The notes below the pieces were generated by a model. It had not been told where the DNA came from. It saw nothing but the letters and a program-made list of their open reading frames with translations, and searched no databases. Of a stretch of 7,171 nucleotides of DNA, positions 5,818 to 7,171 are shown piece after piece. Made by a program: the position numbers and the translations under genes. Location: contig CAAFWB010000037.1 in NCBI GenBank assembly GCA_900766395.1, positions 1-7,171 on the forward strand, read 5' to 3'. Every line of letters begins with the position of its first letter. Position 1 is the stretch's first letter. Source of the DNA: Clostridia bacterium (GTDB lineage Bacteria; Bacillota; Clostridia; Christensenellales; UBA1242).

Positions 5818-6573
5818 CACCAAAACATTCAAAATGTTTTTCACTTTTGAAGAAAGATTTTTTGTTTGAGAAAGAGGAATTGGGTGAGTGAGAGATTCGG
5901 CACCAAGTTCGAGAGTTATGGCGGGAATGTTTTGCGACATTTCGCACCAATCAGAAAATCCTCCAAAACTGCCGCTCGTTTTTATTTTTGGAAAACCAGT
6001 TATATTTGAAATTTGAGAAGCCAAAATAATGTCTTTACCTTTGTTTTCGTCTTTTAAAAAATCGCCAAAATAGATAACCTCGCCCTTTGTGTGAAGATTG
6101 ATAGTAATTCGGGGTCGAAGGCGTCGAGTGAAATTTGTGAGATTCCGTGTTTCAATTTCACTTTCGGGACGTGGTCCAACATAATTTTCGTAATGTGGCT
6201 GAAAAAGATTGCTTTTTCCTTTTCCCCAATTCGCGTCAAAATTGACATTGATGTCCACGAGGTTTGCATTTGCTTTGTATTGTTTTTGTTTTTCGGACAA
6301 AACAATTTCCACTCCGTCAGGATTGACGAGAGGAACAAACCAAACACCTTTATCTTTGAAAGAACACGCTTTTATCATCTCATAACCCACTGCAGTTGAA
6401 ACATATTCTCTTGCATGAGTTGAAGCGGTGAGTAGAATCTGAGGTGCATCAAACTTTCCAAAGTGAAAAGCAAATATTGGTTTGTTTTTGACGCTTTTGC
6501 CAATTATAAGTTTGAAATTTGAAGTTTTTTCAATATCTTTTATGATATTTTGCAAATCAATGAAACTATCCAT
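5812..6573 (-). CDS. M14 family zinc carboxypeptidase, probably a murein-peptide amidase
   Basis: This is a zinc metallopeptidase of the carboxypeptidase A superfamily. Zinc ligands are visible as His53 and Glu56 in STHAREYVST and His161 in INLHTKGE; the catalytic glutamate is Glu222 in ITLELG. Other family landmarks are PLVNPDG (81-87), VDINVNF (106-112), YVGPRPESEIETR (131-143) and GGFSDWCE (204-211). In the classical NRNF box the substrate-carboxylate arginine is replaced by Val110. This fits M14 enzymes that act on gamma-D-glutamyl-diaminopimelate bonds rather than ordinary peptide C termini. The length of 253 residues and the lack of a signal peptide resemble the cytoplasmic enzyme MpaA, which acts in wall-peptide recycling; the substrate is my inference. 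No Shine-Dalgarno precedes the ATG. The last bases overlap cls. Confidence 0.85.
   Translation of the reverse strand: MDSFIDLQNIIKDIEKTSNFKLIIGKSVKNKPIFAFHFGKFDAPQILLTASTHAREYVSTAVGYEMIKACSFKDKGVWFVPLVNPDGVEIVLSEKQKQYKANANLVDINVNFDANWGKGKSNLFQPHYENYVGPRPESEIETRNLTNFTRRLRPRITINLHTKGEVIYFGDFLKDENKGKDIILASQISNITGFPKIKTSGSFGGFSDWCEMSQNIPAITLELGAESLTHPIPLSQTKNLSSKVKNILNVLVL
5822..5841 (+). terminator. Weak AT-rich hairpin after cls, possibly a bidirectional terminator
   Basis: AAAACATT (5822-5829) and AATGTTTT (5833-5840) form an 8-bp stem with a CAA loop, with one further T, just after the cls stop. It lies inside the last codons of the convergent peptidase gene. With one G-C pair the stem is weak, and the T run of five is mostly part of the stem, so efficient termination is doubtful. 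Confidence 0.35.
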
Positions 6574-6581
6574 TTGTAATT

Positions 6582-6587
6582 ATTCTA
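6582..6587 (-). promoter_or_regulatory. Candidate -10 box of the M14 peptidase gene
   Basis: On the minus strand TAGAAT (5/6 to consensus) ends 8 nt before the ATG, predicting a transcript that starts about 2 nt upstream of the start codon. No good -35 box is found 16-18 bp away. The call rests on the -10 match plus the absence of a Shine-Dalgarno site. Confidence 0.3.
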
Positions 6588-6607
6588 TGTTTTTTCGCAA
6601 ATTGGTG

Positions 6608-6636
6608 TTGACACGAGTGTGGTTGTGTGTTAACCT
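6608..6636 (+). promoter_or_regulatory. Candidate promoter for the ABC gene leader
   Basis: TTGACA (6608-6613) is a perfect -35 box. Seventeen bp downstream is TAACCT (6631-6636), only 3/6, but preceded by TG one base upstream as in extended -10 promoters. This is the best plus-strand candidate ahead of the two leader hairpins. It is weak evidence alone. Confidence 0.35.
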
Positions 6637-6642
6637 TTTTAT

Positions 6643-6661
6643 GTTTTATGAAAGATAAAAC
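6643..6661 (+). other. Leader hairpin 1 upstream of the ABC gene
   Basis: The perfect 7-bp inverted repeat GTTTTAT (6643-6649) and ATAAAAC (6655-6661) encloses loop GAAAG. No T tract follows. It sits about 20 nt before the terminator hairpin at 6681 and would be at the 5' end of any transcript from the candidate promoter at 6608-6636. Confidence 0.45.
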
Positions 6662-6680
6662 GAGCGAAATTTAATATTTT

Positions 6681-6715
6681 GACCCCCCTAATAAAAATTT
6701 TATTAGGGTCTTTTT
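6681..6715 (+). terminator. Intrinsic terminator between the M14 and ABC genes
   Basis: A 10-bp stem (CCCTAATAAA at 6686-6695 with TTTATTAGGG at 6699-6708) has a 3-nt loop. Two further pairs (GA/TC) follow across a three-C bulge. Five T residues (6711-6715) come next, then GCTTT. It reads on the plus strand, yet no plus-strand gene ends nearby: the M14 gene is divergent and cls stops about 860 bp earlier. It may end cls read-through, a small RNA, or attenuate the ABC gene. Confidence 0.75.
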
Positions 6716-6752
6716 GCTTTCATAAATCAAATTTACAAAAGGAGAATTGGTT

Positions 6753-7171
6753 TTGATAAAGGTTAAAAATCTAACCAAATATTTCAAAATCTCAAAGCGT
6801 GACAAAGGCTTTTGGGGTGCTTTGAAAGGATTGTTTGTCAGAAAAAAGATAATCAAAAAAGCACTTGATGGCGTGTCATTTGAGATTGCGGACGGCGAGA
6901 TTGTCGGATATTTGGGACCAAACGGGGCAGGGAAAAGCACAACAATCAAAATTATGTGCGGAATTTTAACCCCAACGAGCGGGGAATGTGAAATCAATGG
7001 TTTTGTTCCCTACAAGCAGCGCGAAAAATATGTGAAAAATATTGGTGTTGTGTTTGGGCAACGGTCGCAACTCTTTTGGGATGTGCCTGTGATTGACTCA
7101 TACTACTTGCTCAAAGATGTCTACAAAATTCCAAAAGACAAATTTGAAGAAAGGCTCAAAATGTTGACGGA
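6753..7171 (+). CDS. ABC transporter ATP-binding protein, COG4586-like (partial, runs off the window)
   Basis: This is the nucleotide-binding subunit of an ABC-2 type exporter; only the first 139 residues are present. The start is TTG6753, 8 nt after AAAGGAGA (6738-6745), giving MIKVKNLTKYF; a second TTG at 6747 is too close to the Shine-Dalgarno. The long basic insert before ALDGVSFEI (38-46), Walker A GPNGAGKST (55-63) and the Q-loop region VVFGQRSQLFWDVPV (99-113) match the group usually paired with two six-helix permeases of the COG3694/COG4587 kind. Walker B, the signature motif and the His switch lie beyond the window. Permease genes are expected directly downstream. The transported substrate cannot be predicted. 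The preceding leader holds a terminator, so expression may be attenuated. Confidence 0.92.
   Translation, partial: MIKVKNLTKYFKISKRDKGFWGALKGLFVRKKIIKKALDGVSFEIADGEIVGYLGPNGAGKSTTIKIMCGILTPTSGECEINGFVPYKQREKYVKNIGVVFGQRSQLFWDVPVIDSYYLLKDVYKIPKDKFEERLKMLT

Noticed and set aside
6761..6776. Inverted repeat GGTTA/TAACC at the start of the ABC gene, with a related GTTAACC at 6629-6635.
   Set aside because: The repeat arms are 5 bp and fall in coding sequence; in AT-rich DNA this is likely chance, and no further copies support an operator.
6671..6997. Open frame of 108 codons on the minus strand.
   Set aside because: It is antisense to the clear Walker A and Q-loop coding region of the ABC ATPase and covers the plus-strand terminator. 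It has no Shine-Dalgarno site or recognisable product.

Overview
The window looks like a stretch of an AT-rich bacterial chromosome, probably from a Bacillota lineage (Clostridia-like or a relative of the Mollicutes). The evidence is sigma-70/sigma-A type promoters with 16-17 bp spacing, several strong Shine-Dalgarno sites (GGAGG, AGGAGA, AAAGGAGA), U-rich intrinsic terminators, low GC, a FakB/DegV protein and a COG4586-type ABC ATPase. TGA is used as a stop and TGG as Trp, so the code is standard. No mobile element, CRISPR array, phage gene, rRNA or origin is visible. Most genes are housekeeping.

Layout. 1-106 holds a minus-strand tRNA-Arg(TCG) with encoded CCA and its own terminator. 161-189 carries a near-consensus plus promoter whose -35 box overlaps the -35 box of the tRNA promoter. 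196-936 (+) encodes a type I signal peptidase, apparently on a leaderless message. 909-1442 (-) encodes isopentenyl-diphosphate isomerase; its 3' end overlaps the signal peptidase gene, and the signal peptidase terminator sits inside its coding sequence. 1506-2174 (+) is a self-contained unit: consensus promoter, SD, a 194-residue two-membrane-segment protein of unknown function, and a strong terminator. 2216-4431 (+) is a hisS-degV operon ending at a hairpin/T8 that overlaps the start of the next gene. 4411-5817 (+) encodes a cardiolipin synthase-type phospholipase D protein. 5812-6573 (-) encodes a cytoplasmic M14 zinc peptidase. 6574-6752 is a leader region with two hairpins, one a good intrinsic terminator. 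6753-7171 (+) is the N-terminal part of an ABC exporter ATPase running off the window.

Themes. Several genes concern the envelope: signal peptidase, cardiolipin synthase, a fatty-acid-binding DegV protein, a probable cell-wall peptide hydrolase, an ABC-2 type exporter ATPase and an unknown membrane protein. They sit in separate transcription units, so no single pathway is implied.

I see no convincing new multi-gene system. The parts most worth a second look are regulatory or structural: overlapping divergent promoters, genes lacking an SD next to genes with strong SDs, terminators embedded in opposite-strand or downstream coding sequence, an orphan terminator before the ABC gene, a HisRS with a short C-terminal domain, and the unknown 194-residue protein.
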